Shown here: positions 47,969 to 56,757 of the stretch, one piece after another
How the letters are laid out: each line of letters starts with the position of its first letter
Position numbering within the stretch: position 1 is the stretch's first letter
Assembly (NCBI RefSeq): GCF_025961225.1
Contig: NZ_JAOQNG010000007.1
Coordinates: forward strand, 144,001-208,000
Length of the DNA stretch: 64,000 nucleotides
Direction: 5' to 3'
Origin: Azospirillum canadense
GTDB lineage: Bacteria > Pseudomonadota > Alphaproteobacteria > Azospirillales > Azospirillaceae
The notes under the pieces: model-generated
Databases searched by the model: none
Seen by the model: the letters and a program-made list of their open reading frames with translations, nothing else
What the model was told of the DNA's origin: nothing
Position numbers and translations under genes: made by a program

Positions 47969-49158
47969 CCCGACCCGAACCGTCCAAGGCCCTCTCGCAC
48001 ATCCGCGTCCTCGACCTGACGCGCGTGCGCGCCGGCCCGACCTGCTGCCGCGTGCTCGCCGACTTCGGGGCGGACGTGATCAAGGTGGAAGCGCCGCCGG
48101 GGGTCGACCGGAACGAGGGCATGAGCGGCCCGCGCCACGGCTACGACATGCTGAACCTCCACCGCAACAAGCGCTCCTTGTCCCTGAACCTCCGCACCCC
48201 GCGCGGGCGGGAGCTGTTCCTGGAACTGGTGCGCAAGGCCGACGTGGTGGTCGAGAATTTCCGGCCCGACGTGAAGGACCGGCTCGGCATCAGCTACGAG
48301 GCGCTGCGGGCCGTCAATCCGCGAATCATCCTGGCCTCCATTTCCGGCTACGGCCAGTCTGGGCCCTACCGCGACCGCGCCGGCTTCGACCAGATCGCCC
48401 AGGGCATGGGCGGGCTGATGAGCGTCACCGGGCTGCCCGGCCAGGGGCCGGTCCGGGCGGGTATCGCGGTGGCCGACAGCTCCGCGGGGCTGTACGCGGC
48501 CTTGGGGATTTTCGTAGCCTTGGCGGAGCGGGACCGGTCGGGGCAGGGACAGTGGGTGCAGACCTCTCTTCTGGAGGCGCAGATCGCGCTGATGGACTTC
48601 CAGGCGGCGCGCTATCTGGTGGACGGCGTGGTGCCGGAGCCAGCGGGCAACGACCATCCCTACTCCACCCCCATGGGCGTGATGGCGACCGCTGACGGCC
48701 ACCTGAACATCGGCGTCGGCGGCGACGGGCAGTGGCAGGCCTTCTGCCGCGCCGTCGGGCGCGACGACCTGGGCAGCGACCCGGACTTCGCCACGCAGGA
48801 GGACCGGTTCCGCAACCGCCCCCGGCTGAAGCCGCTGCTGGAGGCGTTGTTCCTCACCCGCAGCACCGCCGAGTGGCTGGATCTTCTGGAGGCGGCGGGA
48901 GTCCCGGCCGGCCCGATCTACCGGGTGGATGAGGTCTTCGCCGACCCGCAGGTGGAGCACCTGGGCATCGCGGTCCCCACCGATCACCCGGCCCGCGGCG
49001 CCATGCGCCTAGTCGGCCAGCCGATCGGCCTGTCGCGCACCCCGGCCCGCATCGACCGCCCGGCGCCGGATGCTGGCGAGCACACGGCGGACATCCTGGG
49101 CATGATCGGGCTGTCGGCCGCCGAGGTGGCGACGCTGAAGGCGGAAGGAATCGTGTGA
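47965..49158 (+). CDS. CaiB/BaiF family III CoA transferase
   Basis: This 397-residue protein starts IRVLDLTRVRAGPTCCRVLADFGADVIKVEAPPG. It has the catalytic Asp in IAVADSSAG, SISGYGQSGPYRDRAGFDQIAQGMGGLMSVTG and the C-terminal segment WLDLLEAAGVPAGPIYRVDEVFADPQVEHLGI. It transfers CoA between carboxylic acids, activating a substrate for the hydratase encoded next. It overlaps the amidase end (ATGA) and the following gene (TGATG). Length matches FRC-like transferases. Confidence 0.92.
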   Translation: MTRPEPSKALSHIRVLDLTRVRAGPTCCRVLADFGADVIKVEAPPGVDRNEGMSGPRHGYDMLNLHRNKRSLSLNLRTPRGRELFLELVRKADVVVENFRPDVKDRLGISYEALRAVNPRIILASISGYGQSGPYRDRAGFDQIAQGMGGLMSVTGLPGQGPVRAGIAVADSSAGLYAALGIFVALAERDRSGQGQWVQTSLLEAQIALMDFQAARYLVDGVVPEPAGNDHPYSTPMGVMATADGHLNIGVGGDGQWQAFCRAVGRDDLGSDPDFATQEDRFRNRPRLKPLLEALFLTRSTAEWLDLLEAAGVPAGPIYRVDEVFADPQVEHLGIAVPTDHPARGAMRLVGQPIGLSRTPARIDRPAPDAGEHTADILGMIGLSAAEVATLKAEGIV

Positions 49159-49955
49159 TGCAGGACCGCGCCGAAGGATGTGTGGGCCTGGAGATATCCG
49201 GCGGAATCGCCCGTCTGACGCTCGACCAGCCGCGCCGGCTGAACGCCATGACGCTGGGCATGTGGCGGTCCATCCCCGGTCTGGTCGACCGCGCGGTGCA
49301 GGCGGCCGATGCCCGCGTCCTGTTGCTGCGCGGGGCGGGGGAGCGGGCCTTCTCCGCCGGCGCCGACATCTCGGAATTCGCGACCGTCCGCGCCGACGCG
49401 GCCCAGGCCGCCGCTTATGAGGAGGCGGTGTCCGCGGCAACCGACGCGCTGGTCCAGGCGCCGGTGCCCACGGTCGCGGCCGTCCGCGGCGTCTGCTACG
49501 GCGGCGGGCTGGAGCTGGCGCTGTGCTGCGATCTGCGGCTCGGCGACGACACGGCGCGGTTCCGCATGCCGGGCGCCCGGCTCGGGCTCGGCTACGCTTT
49601 CCCGCTGGTTCAACTGATCGTGCAACGGGTGGGGGCGACGGCGGCGGCCGACCTGCTGTTCAGCGCCCGCGTGCTGTCGGCGGCCGACGCAGCAAGCCTC
49701 GGTATCCTCCAGCGGGTCGAGCCCGCCGCGTCCTTCGACGGTGCGGTGGAGGCCTATCTGGGTGGTATCGCCGCCAACGCCCCGCTGACCCTGCGTGCCG
49801 CCAAGCGGGCGATGCTGGAAGCGGTGCGAACGGACGGCCCGCCGAACGTGGCGGGGGTCGACGCGCTCGTCGCGCGTTGCTTCGCCAGCAGGGATTACGC
49901 GGAGGGGCGTGCCGCCTTCGCGCAAAAACGAGAACCGGACTTCAGGGGAGAATAA
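49158..49955 (+). CDS. Enoyl-CoA hydratase/isomerase
   Basis: This 265-residue crotonase has the full family pattern: LTLDQPRRLNAMTLGMW, oxyanion-hole segments ERAFSAGADISEF and RGVCYGGGLELALCCDLRLG, and the region MPGARLGLGYAFPLVQL. GTG at 49155 is an alternative start; ATG at 49158 overlaps the CoA transferase stop. With the CoA transferase it forms a CoA-dependent degradation step, probably of an unsaturated acid. Confidence 0.92.
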   Translation: MQDRAEGCVGLEISGGIARLTLDQPRRLNAMTLGMWRSIPGLVDRAVQAADARVLLLRGAGERAFSAGADISEFATVRADAAQAAAYEEAVSAATDALVQAPVPTVAAVRGVCYGGGLELALCCDLRLGDDTARFRMPGARLGLGYAFPLVQLIVQRVGATAAADLLFSARVLSAADAASLGILQRVEPAASFDGAVEAYLGGIAANAPLTLRAAKRAMLEAVRTDGPPNVAGVDALVARCFASRDYAEGRAAFAQKREPDFRGE

Positions 49956-50006
49956 GGACAAGAATCGTCCGGCAGGGGTGGCCAAACACGAACAGGGAGA
50001 CAAGGG

Positions 50007-50999
50007 ATGAGTTGGAAAAACTTGGGTCTCAGCGCCGTCGGCGTCTTCATCGCCGGGTGCCTTGCGTTCTCGCCGACGGTCCGCGCGGCTGATCCCGCCC
50101 CGCTGCCGAAGCCCGTGGAGCTGACGGTGGGTTATCAGAAGGTGGGCCATCTCGCCCCCGTCGTGATGATCGCCGACACGCTGAAGGCATTGGGCGTTGA
50201 GCTGAAGACGATCGAGTTCGCCCGCTACGCCGACGCGCGGACGGCGCTGCTGGCCGGGTCGCTGGACATGGCGACGGTGGGTCCGGCCGACCTCGCCATC
50301 TCGCTGGCCCAGGGGGCCACGGACATGGTCGGCATCATGGGCGTCGGCAGCTCCCCCAAATACGTGATCGGGCGCAAGGGAGTGACGCTCGACAGCTGGA
50401 ACGACCTGAAGGGCAAGAAGGTCGCGATCGCGCCGGGCTCCGCCGTGTGGTTCCAGTTCGCGGCGACGCTGACCGAGAAGGGCATCCCTTACAACAGCTT
50501 CCAGGCCGTGAACATCCAGGGCGGCGGCGCCAACTTCGACCAGGCGCTGCAGCGCGGCGAGGTGGACGCCATCGTGACGTGGGAGCCGTTCGAGTCCATC
50601 CCCGTCATGGAGGGCTACGGCTACTTCGCGAAGAATCTGGAATACAGCCAGTCCAAGTCGGTCGGCTCCGAACTCGGCATGCTGGTCGCCAACCGCAAGG
50701 CGATGGCGGAGAAGCGCCCAGCCATGGAACGCTTCGTCTGGTCCTATCTTCAGGTCCAGAAGTCGCTGGCGGACTCGCCGGAGGCCTTCGCCAAGGCCTA
50801 CGCCTCGCTGACCGGCCTCGACCCGAAGCTCGCCGGCGAAGCGTCGAAGGTCATCGAGCTGGGCTCCGTCGTCACGCCCGACCAGATCAAGCGGCAGGCC
50901 AAGGCGTTCAACGAGCTGGGCGTCATTCCGAAGGACGTCTCGGGCGAGATCGACAAGTACTGGGACGCCTCGTTCGTCAAGCAGGCGCAGGCACAGTGA
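50007..50999 (+). CDS. NitT/TauT-type ABC transporter substrate-binding protein
   Basis: This 330-residue periplasmic protein has a Sec signal (AVGVFIAGCLAFSPTVRAA) and an SsuA/NMT1 fold: ELTVGYQKVGHLAPVVMIADTLKALGVELKTIEFARYADARTALLAGSLDMATVGPADLAISLAQG. GGGAGACAAGG precedes the ATG. With the permease and ATPase genes immediately downstream it makes the second NitT/TauT-type importer of the window. Its sequence differs clearly from the one at 27632. Ligand unknown; the CoA-dependent enzymes upstream favour an organic acid or amide. Confidence 0.92.
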   Translation: MSWKNLGLSAVGVFIAGCLAFSPTVRAADPAPLPKPVELTVGYQKVGHLAPVVMIADTLKALGVELKTIEFARYADARTALLAGSLDMATVGPADLAISLAQGATDMVGIMGVGSSPKYVIGRKGVTLDSWNDLKGKKVAIAPGSAVWFQFAATLTEKGIPYNSFQAVNIQGGGANFDQALQRGEVDAIVTWEPFESIPVMEGYGYFAKNLEYSQSKSVGSELGMLVANRKAMAEKRPAMERFVWSYLQVQKSLADSPEAFAKAYASLTGLDPKLAGEASKVIELGSVVTPDQIKRQAKAFNELGVIPKDVSGEIDKYWDASFVKQAQAQ

Positions 51000-51087
51000 C
51001 CGGGCGCAGCGCCACCCGTCGCGAAAGCGACGGGCCCGGCCAGCGTTCCGGCAACCAGGGTTCCGGCAACCGCGGAGGACTGAGGAC

Positions 51088-51972
51088 ATGAACGACGCGC
51101 CCGCAAGAACGATGGCCGCGGCCCCGCGTCCGGCCCCGGCGAAGGTGATGGGCCGGAGCGCGGGGTTTGCCGCGGGCCGCTCCCGCGCCGCGCTCCGCGC
51201 CGTGCTGCTGCCGATCGTCATCATCGCGGCCTGGCAGCTGGCCGGCAGGAACGGCTCGCTGGCCGGCGGGGTGCTGCCCACCCCCGACCGCGTCTGGGAC
51301 GCCTGGGTGATGTGGGCCTTCGGGCCGAAGGGCATGGGGCTGAACCCCTACAGCGGCACCTGGCTCGACAACGTCCTGTTCTCCGCCGGCCGGGTCGCGC
51401 AGGGCTTCCTGCTGGCCATGGTGGCCGGCATCCCGGCCGGCATCATGATCGGCTGGAGCCGGGCGGTGTCGGGGGCGGTGGACCCCACCATCCAGCTGCT
51501 CCGCCCCATCCCGATCACGGCCTGGCTGCCCTTCTCCATCGCGGTGTTCGGCATCCAGGACATGGGGGCGGTGTTCCTGATCGCGCTGGGCGGCTTCTAC
51601 CCCATCGTGGTGAACGCCACGCACGGCGCCCGCGACGTGGACCGCAACTGGATCCGCGCCGCCCGCATGATGGGGGCGAGCCGCTTCGACGTGCTGCGCC
51701 GCGTGGTGCTGCCGGCGGCCCTGCCCGCCATCTTCACCGGCCTGCGCATCGGCCTCGGCATCGCCTGGACGGCGGTGATCGTGTCGGAGATGGTCGCGGT
51801 CAAGTCGGGGCTCGGCTACGTGCTGTGGGACGCCTACTACGTCGGCCGCATGGACGTGGTCATCGCCGACATGCTGTCGATCGGGGCCATGGGCCTGCTG
51901 AGCGACCGGCTGATCGTCACCGTCGAACACTGGGTCCTGCGCTGGCGCCGGCTCCAGACCGCAACGCGCTGA
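51088..51972 (+). CDS. NitT/TauT-type ABC transporter permease
   Basis: This 294-residue inner-membrane protein has an Ala/Arg-rich N-terminus, about six membrane segments and the EAA loop RNWIRAARMMGASRFDVLRRVVLPAALPAIFTGL. It pairs with the binding protein upstream and the ATPase 14 bp downstream. The late segment GLGYVLWDAYYVGRMDVVIADML is typical of SsuC-like permeases. Confidence 0.93.
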   Translation: MNDAPARTMAAAPRPAPAKVMGRSAGFAAGRSRAALRAVLLPIVIIAAWQLAGRNGSLAGGVLPTPDRVWDAWVMWAFGPKGMGLNPYSGTWLDNVLFSAGRVAQGFLLAMVAGIPAGIMIGWSRAVSGAVDPTIQLLRPIPITAWLPFSIAVFGIQDMGAVFLIALGGFYPIVVNATHGARDVDRNWIRAARMMGASRFDVLRRVVLPAALPAIFTGLRIGLGIAWTAVIVSEMVAVKSGLGYVLWDAYYVGRMDVVIADMLSIGAMGLLSDRLIVTVEHWVLRWRRLQTATR

Positions 51973-51986
51973 GGACGGGGAGCATC

Positions 51987-52754
51987 ATGGGAACCATACG
52001 CTTCCGCGAGGTCGGCAAGACCTACCCCGGAAAGGAACCGGTCGTCGCACTGGACCGCGTCAACCTGGAGATCGGCGAGGGCGAGTTCGTGGCCCTGCTC
52101 GGCCCGTCCGGCTGCGGGAAATCGACCCTGCTGAATCTCGTCGCCGGGTTCGAGGACATGACGTCGGGGACGCTGTCCTTCAACGGCGGCGCGGTCTCCA
52201 GCCCCGGGCCGGAACGCGCCGTCGTCTTCCAGGAGGCGGCCCTGCTGCCCTGGCTGACGGTCGCGCAGAACATCGCCTTCGGGCCGAGCGTCCAGCGCAA
52301 GGCCCGCGCCGAGTATGAGCCGAAGATCCGCGAGCTTCTGCGCCTCGTCGGGCTGGAGCGGTTCGCCGACGCCCTGCCCTCGCAGCTGTCCGGCGGCATG
52401 CGCCAACGGGTGGGCATCGCCCGCGCGCTGGTCATGGATCCGAAGGCGCTGCTGATGGACGAGCCCTTCGGCGCGCTCGATGCCCAGACGCGCATGAGCA
52501 TGCACCAGCTGCTGCTCGACGTCTGGCAGTCGCTGGGCACCACCGTGCTGTTCGTCACGCACGACATCGACGAGGCGATCCTGCTCGCCGACCGGATCTG
52601 CATCATGTCGGCCCGGCCGGGGCGGATCACCCACGAGATCGCCGTGGAGTTGCGGCGCCCCCGCTCCGTCGACCAGCTGACCGACCCGGCCTTCATCCGC
52701 CACAAGGCGGAGATCATGGCCGAAATGCGCGCGGCGCAAAAGGAACACGCATGA
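51987..52754 (+). CDS. NitT/TauT-type ABC transporter ATP-binding protein
   Basis: This 255-residue ATPase has Walker A GPSGCGKSTLLNLVAGF, Q-loop FQEAALLPWLTV, signature LSGGMRQRVGIARAL, Walker B ALLMDEPFGALD and H-loop LFVTHDIDEAILLADRI. GGGGAGC precedes the ATG at 51987. Its stop overlaps the next start (ATGA), tying transport to the deacetylase-like enzyme. Confidence 0.95.
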   Translation: MGTIRFREVGKTYPGKEPVVALDRVNLEIGEGEFVALLGPSGCGKSTLLNLVAGFEDMTSGTLSFNGGAVSSPGPERAVVFQEAALLPWLTVAQNIAFGPSVQRKARAEYEPKIRELLRLVGLERFADALPSQLSGGMRQRVGIARALVMDPKALLMDEPFGALDAQTRMSMHQLLLDVWQSLGTTVLFVTHDIDEAILLADRICIMSARPGRITHEIAVELRRPRSVDQLTDPAFIRHKAEIMAEMRAAQKEHA

Positions 52755-53629
52755 GCAATCCCCGGATTCCCTACCGCCTGTCCGACGCGCGCCCGCCGCT
52801 GCCCGACTTCCAGGGCCGGCGGATCATCGTCCACCTCGTCGTCAACGTGGAGAACTGGCGCTTCGACGAGGCGATGCCCCGCACCATCATCACGCCCCCG
52901 CACGGGCGGGAGACGGTGCCCGACGTGCCGAACTTCAGCTGGGCCGACTACGGCATGCGCGCCGGGCTGCCGCGCATCCTGCGCCTGTTCCGCGACCGCG
53001 GCCTGCCCGCCTCCACCAGCATCAACGCGGGCGTCATCGACGCCTACCCCCAGGCCGCGGAGTCCATGCTGGAAGCCGGCTGGGAGTTCATCGGCCACGG
53101 CATGCACCAGAAGGCCATCAACCACGCCGGCGAGGGGGAGGAGGCGCTGATCGAGGCGGCGCTGGACCGCATCGCGCGCTTCACCGGCACGCGCCCGCGC
53201 GGTTGGCTGAGCCCCGGCCTGCGCGAGACGGAGCGGACGCCCGACCTGCTGCGCCACCAGGGCGTGGACCATGTGTTCGACTGGGTGGTGGACGATCTGC
53301 CGAGCTGGATGCGCACCGCGCATGGGCCGCTGCTCGCCATGCCCTACAATTTGGAGATCAACGACAGCATCGTCTACGCCATCGAGAAGCACGCGACGGG
53401 CGAGATGCTGAGCCGCCTGTCCCACACGCTGCGCCTGTTCGAGCGGGAATGCGCGGCCAACCCGCGCGTGCTCGCCATCGGCCTGCACCCGCACCTGATC
53501 GGCGTGCCGCACCGCGCGCACGAGCTGGAGGCCATGCTGGACCTGCTGCAAGCCTCCCCCCATGTCGCCTTCGCGACCGGGCCCGCGATCGCGGACTGGT
53601 ACGCGGCGGCGGAACCTGCTGAGGGCTGA
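52751..53629 (+). CDS. Polysaccharide-deacetylase-like (PuuE/allantoinase-type) hydrolase
   Basis: This 292-residue protein belongs to the NodB/PuuE TIM-barrel-like superfamily. It has VHLVVNVENWRFDEA at the start, STSINAGVIDAYPQAAESMLEAGWEFIGHGMHQKAINHAGEGEEALIEAALDRI (the His-rich metal region), and GWLSPGLRETERTPDLLRHQGVDHVFDWVVDDLPSWM. PuuE-like members hydrolyse cyclic amides such as allantoin. In this operon it may open a cyclic amide or deacetylate an imported compound. It overlaps the ATPase gene by four bases and is 3 bp from the SDR gene. Confidence 0.88.
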   Translation: MSNPRIPYRLSDARPPLPDFQGRRIIVHLVVNVENWRFDEAMPRTIITPPHGRETVPDVPNFSWADYGMRAGLPRILRLFRDRGLPASTSINAGVIDAYPQAAESMLEAGWEFIGHGMHQKAINHAGEGEEALIEAALDRIARFTGTRPRGWLSPGLRETERTPDLLRHQGVDHVFDWVVDDLPSWMRTAHGPLLAMPYNLEINDSIVYAIEKHATGEMLSRLSHTLRLFERECAANPRVLAIGLHPHLIGVPHRAHELEAMLDLLQASPHVAFATGPAIADWYAAAEPAEG

Positions 53630-53632
53630 CGA

Positions 53633-54403
53633 ATGGATCTGGAACTGGCCGGAAAACGGGCCCTGGTGACCGGGGCATCCAAGGGGATCGGGCTCGCCTG
53701 CGCGGAGGCCTTCGCGGCGGAGGGCGCCGTGCCGGTCCTCGTCGCACGCGACGCGGCGGCGCTGGAGACCGCCGCCGAGGGCATCCGCGCGCGGTACGGC
53801 GTGGCGGCCGAGGCGCTGCCCGCCGACCTGTCCGACGGCGCGGCGCGGGAACGGCTGGTCGCCAGCGTCGGCGCCATCGACGTGCTGGTCAACAACGCCG
53901 GCGCCATTCCCGGCGGCAGCATCCTCGATATGGACATGGCGTCCTGGGAGGCCGCCTGGCAACTGAAGGTCTTCGGCTACATCCACATGACGAAGCTGTT
54001 CGTGGAGGCCATGCGCGGGCGCGGCGGCGGCACGATCGTCAACGTGATCGGCATGGCCGGGATGGCGCCGCGCTGGGACTATGTCTGCGGCTCCACCGGC
54101 AACGCGGCGCTGATCGCCTTCACCCAGGCGGTGGGGGCGCGGTCGGTCGACTGGAACGTGCGCGTGTTCGGCGTCAACCCGTCGGCAACGCGGACGGACC
54201 GCGCCACGACCCTCTACCGCAAGCGGGCCGAGACGCGCTTCGGCGACGCGGAGCGTTGGGCGGAGGTGCTTGGCGACCTCCCCTTCGGCCGGATCGCCGA
54301 ACCGTCGGAGGTCGCGGCGCTGGTCGCCATGCTCAGCGCGCCGCGCGTCGCCTACCTGTCGGGCACCGTGGTCGACATGGACGGCGGCGGGCGCTTCCGG
54401 TAG
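53633..54403 (+). CDS. Divergent SDR-family protein lacking Tyr and Lys (SDR-D)
   Basis: This 256-residue SDR keeps TGASKGIG (13-20) and NNAG (87-90). The active-site region reads VNVIGMAGMAPRWDYVCGSTGNAALIAF: Gly153 and Asn157 occupy the Tyr and Lys places and the SS becomes IG. This is the same IGxAG...N-A-A pattern as the three SDRs at 30462-32865, in a different operon that again contains a NitT/TauT-type importer. Its start is 3 bp after the deacetylase-like gene. Confidence 0.87.
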   Translation: MDLELAGKRALVTGASKGIGLACAEAFAAEGAVPVLVARDAAALETAAEGIRARYGVAAEALPADLSDGAARERLVASVGAIDVLVNNAGAIPGGSILDMDMASWEAAWQLKVFGYIHMTKLFVEAMRGRGGGTIVNVIGMAGMAPRWDYVCGSTGNAALIAFTQAVGARSVDWNVRVFGVNPSATRTDRATTLYRKRAETRFGDAERWAEVLGDLPFGRIAEPSEVAALVAMLSAPRVAYLSGTVVDMDGGGRFR

Positions 54404-54516
54404 GCGCTGCTTTCCCCTGGGCTGGACGGGACGCACGGACACCCCTACCCTCTCTGTCGACGGCTCCGGCCCAGCGAGTCTGCCGGCGGCCGATCGACGG
54501 AGGGGGAAGGGGAGCC

Positions 54517-55908
54517 ATGGCATTCGCCCACACGCTGGCCGGAACACGGTACGTTTTCCCCGACCTGAGGACGCTGCTGGCGCGGGCGTCGCCGCCACGG
54601 TCAGGGGACGCCCTGGCCGGACTGATCGCCGCAAGTGCGGCGGAGCGGGTGGCGGCGCAGATGGCGCTGGCCGACCTGCCGCTGCGCCATTTCCTGACCG
54701 AGGCTGTGGTCCCCTACGAGACCGACGAGGTGACGCGGCTGATCGTCGACAGCCACGACGGCGCCGCCTTCGCCCGCATCGCCCACCTGACCGTCGGCGG
54801 CTTTCGCGACTGGCTTCTGTCTGAAGAGGCGGACGCAGCAGCCCTCACGGCGCTCGCCCCCGGCCTGACGCCGGAGATGGCGGCGGCGGTGTCCAAGATC
54901 ATGCGCGTGCAGGATCTGATCGCCGTCGCCGCCAAATGCCGCGTCGTCACGCGCTTCCGCAACACCATCGGACTGCCGGGCCGGCTGTCCACCCGGTTGC
55001 AGCCCAACCACCCCGTGGACGACCCGCGCGGCATCGCGGCCAGCATCCTGGACGGGCTGATGTACGGCAGCGGCGACGCCGTCATCGGCATCAACCCGGC
55101 GACCGACAGCGTGGAGTCCATGACCGCCCTGCTGGCGATGTTGGAGGAGTTGCGGCTGCGCACCGGCGCGCCGATCCAGTCCTGCGTGCTGGCCCATGTG
55201 ACCACGGCGCTGAAGGCCATGGAGCGCGGGGCGCCGGTCGACCTCGTCTTCCAGTCCATCGCGGGGACGGAGGCCGCCAACCGCGCCTTCGGCGTCTCCC
55301 TGTCCGTGCTGGACGAGGCGTGGGAGGCGGGCCGGGGGCTGAAGCGCGGCACGCTTGGCGACAACCTGATGTATTTCGAGACCGGCCAGGGCAGCGAGCT
55401 GTCGTCCGGCGCGCATGAGGGGGTGGACCAGCAGACGGTCGAGGCGCGCTGCTACGCGGTGGCCCGCCGCTATCGCCCGCTGCTCGTCAACACGGTGGTG
55501 GGCTTCATCGGGCCGGAATACCTGTTCGACGGCAAGCAGATCATCCGCGCCGGGCTGGAGGATCACTTCTGCGCCAAGCTGCTCGGTCTGCCGATGGGCA
55601 GCGACGTCTGCTACACCAACCACGCCGACGCCGACCAGGACGACATGGACACGCTGCTGACCCTGCTGGGCGTGGCCGGCTGCACCTTCATCATGGGCGT
55701 GCCGGGGGCGGACGACATCATGCTGAACTACCAGAGCACCTCCTTCCACGACGCGCTGTACGTCCGCCAGGTGCTCGGCCGCCGCCCAGCACCAGAGTTC
55801 GAGGCGTGGCTGGGCGCCGCGGGCATCGCCGACACTGGGGGGAGGCTGCGCTTCGACCCCGCCGCCACCGCCCTTCCGCCCGCCTTGCCCCTGCCGCAGG
55901 AGCCGTCA
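54517..55908 (+). CDS. eutB: Ethanolamine ammonia-lyase large subunit
   Basis: This 464-residue protein carries the EutB signature throughout: MQDLIAVAAKCRVVTRFRNTIGLPGRLSTRLQPNHPVDDPRGI-type stretch (here VQDLIAVAAKCRVVTRFRNT and onward), YGSGDAVIGINPATDSVES, YFETGQGSELSSGAHEGVDQQT and GLPMGSDVCYTNHADADQDDMD. It binds adenosylcobalamin with EutC and deaminates ethanolamine to acetaldehyde and ammonia. GGAAGGGGAG precedes the ATG at 54517. The stop overlaps the eutC start. No reactivase EutA, microcompartment or aldehyde dehydrogenase gene is adjacent, as in many environmental alphaproteobacteria. Confidence 0.93.
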
Positions 55909-56687
55909 TGACCGAGTCTGAGCGCTTCCCCTCCCCGGCCCGGTCCGACCGCTGGGAGCATCTACGCCGCTTCACCGACGCGCGGATTGCGCTGGGCCAC
56001 GCCGGCAGCGGCCTGCCGACGACGGCGCACCTCGCCTTCCAGGCGGCGCACGCTCAGGCGCGCGACGCGGTGCACACGCCACTGGACGTCGCGGCCTTGA
56101 TGGCGGCTCTGAACGAGCGCGGCTGGCCGGCCGTGGCGGTCGCCAGCGCGGCGCCGGACCGGACCACCTACCTGACGCGCCCGGACCTCGGCCGCCTGCT
56201 GTCGGAGGAGTCGCAACGCTGCCTGTCGGAGCCGATTACCGCGCCCGACGTGGTGCTGGTGGTTGGCGACGGGCTGAGCGGAACCGCGGTGCAAACCAAC
56301 GCCCTGCTTGTGCTGGACGCACTGGTTCCGCGGCTGCACGCGGCCGGGCTCCGCGTCGGGCCGATCGTGGTGGCCGAACAGGCGCGGGTGGCGCTGGGCG
56401 ATCCAGTCGGCGCCCTGCTCCAGGCACGGGCCGCCGTCGTGCTGATCGGCGAGCGGCCGGGGCTGAGCGCCGCGGATTCGCTGGGCCTCTACCTGACTTG
56501 GGAACCGCGGCCCGGCCGGGTGGACAGCGAGCGCAACTGCATCTCCAACGTCCGCGCCGGCGGCCTCGCCCCCGCCGCCGCCGCGGAGCAGGCGGCGGCG
56601 CTGCTCACGGCGATGTTCGCGCAGCGCCGGTCGGGCATCCTGCTGAACACGACGGCTGCCGCGTCGCCTCCGGAACTGCCGGACTGA
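55908..56687 (+). CDS. eutC: Ethanolamine ammonia-lyase small subunit
   Basis: This 259-residue protein has EutC landmarks: FTDARIALGHAGSGLPTTAHLAFQAAHAQARDAVHTPLD, DVVLVVGDGLSGTAVQTNALLVLDALVPRL, LIGERPGLSAADSLGLYLTWEPRPG and ERNCISNVRAGGL. It binds the cobalamin with EutB. The start overlaps the eutB stop, as usual. A TetR-type palindrome lies 24 bp after its stop, before the next gene. Confidence 0.93.
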   Translation: MTESERFPSPARSDRWEHLRRFTDARIALGHAGSGLPTTAHLAFQAAHAQARDAVHTPLDVAALMAALNERGWPAVAVASAAPDRTTYLTRPDLGRLLSEESQRCLSEPITAPDVVLVVGDGLSGTAVQTNALLVLDALVPRLHAAGLRVGPIVVAEQARVALGDPVGALLQARAAVVLIGERPGLSAADSLGLYLTWEPRPGRVDSERNCISNVRAGGLAPAAAAEQAAALLTAMFAQRRSGILLNTTAAASPPELPD

Positions 56688-56710
56688 ACCGCAGACGCCG
56701 CTTGCCGAGC

Positions 56711-56728
56711 TTTATACAGTCGTATTAT
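56711..56728. promoter_or_regulatory. TetR-type operator before the NicX-like gene
   Basis: TTTATACAGTCGTATTAT shares TTTATAC-N4-GTAT with the perfect palindrome at 58540-58557. It lies 29 bp before the ATG and may contain or overlap the -10 of the promoter (TATTATAT). The TetR protein encoded convergently downstream is the likely reader. Confidence 0.7.
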
Positions 56729-56757
56729 ATTGCGACCTCCGAGTGCAGGGAGGTCCA

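Noticed and set aside
54517..56687. Ethanolamine microcompartment locus
   Set aside because: Only eutB and eutC are present; no shell, reactivase or aldehyde dehydrogenase gene is adjacent.
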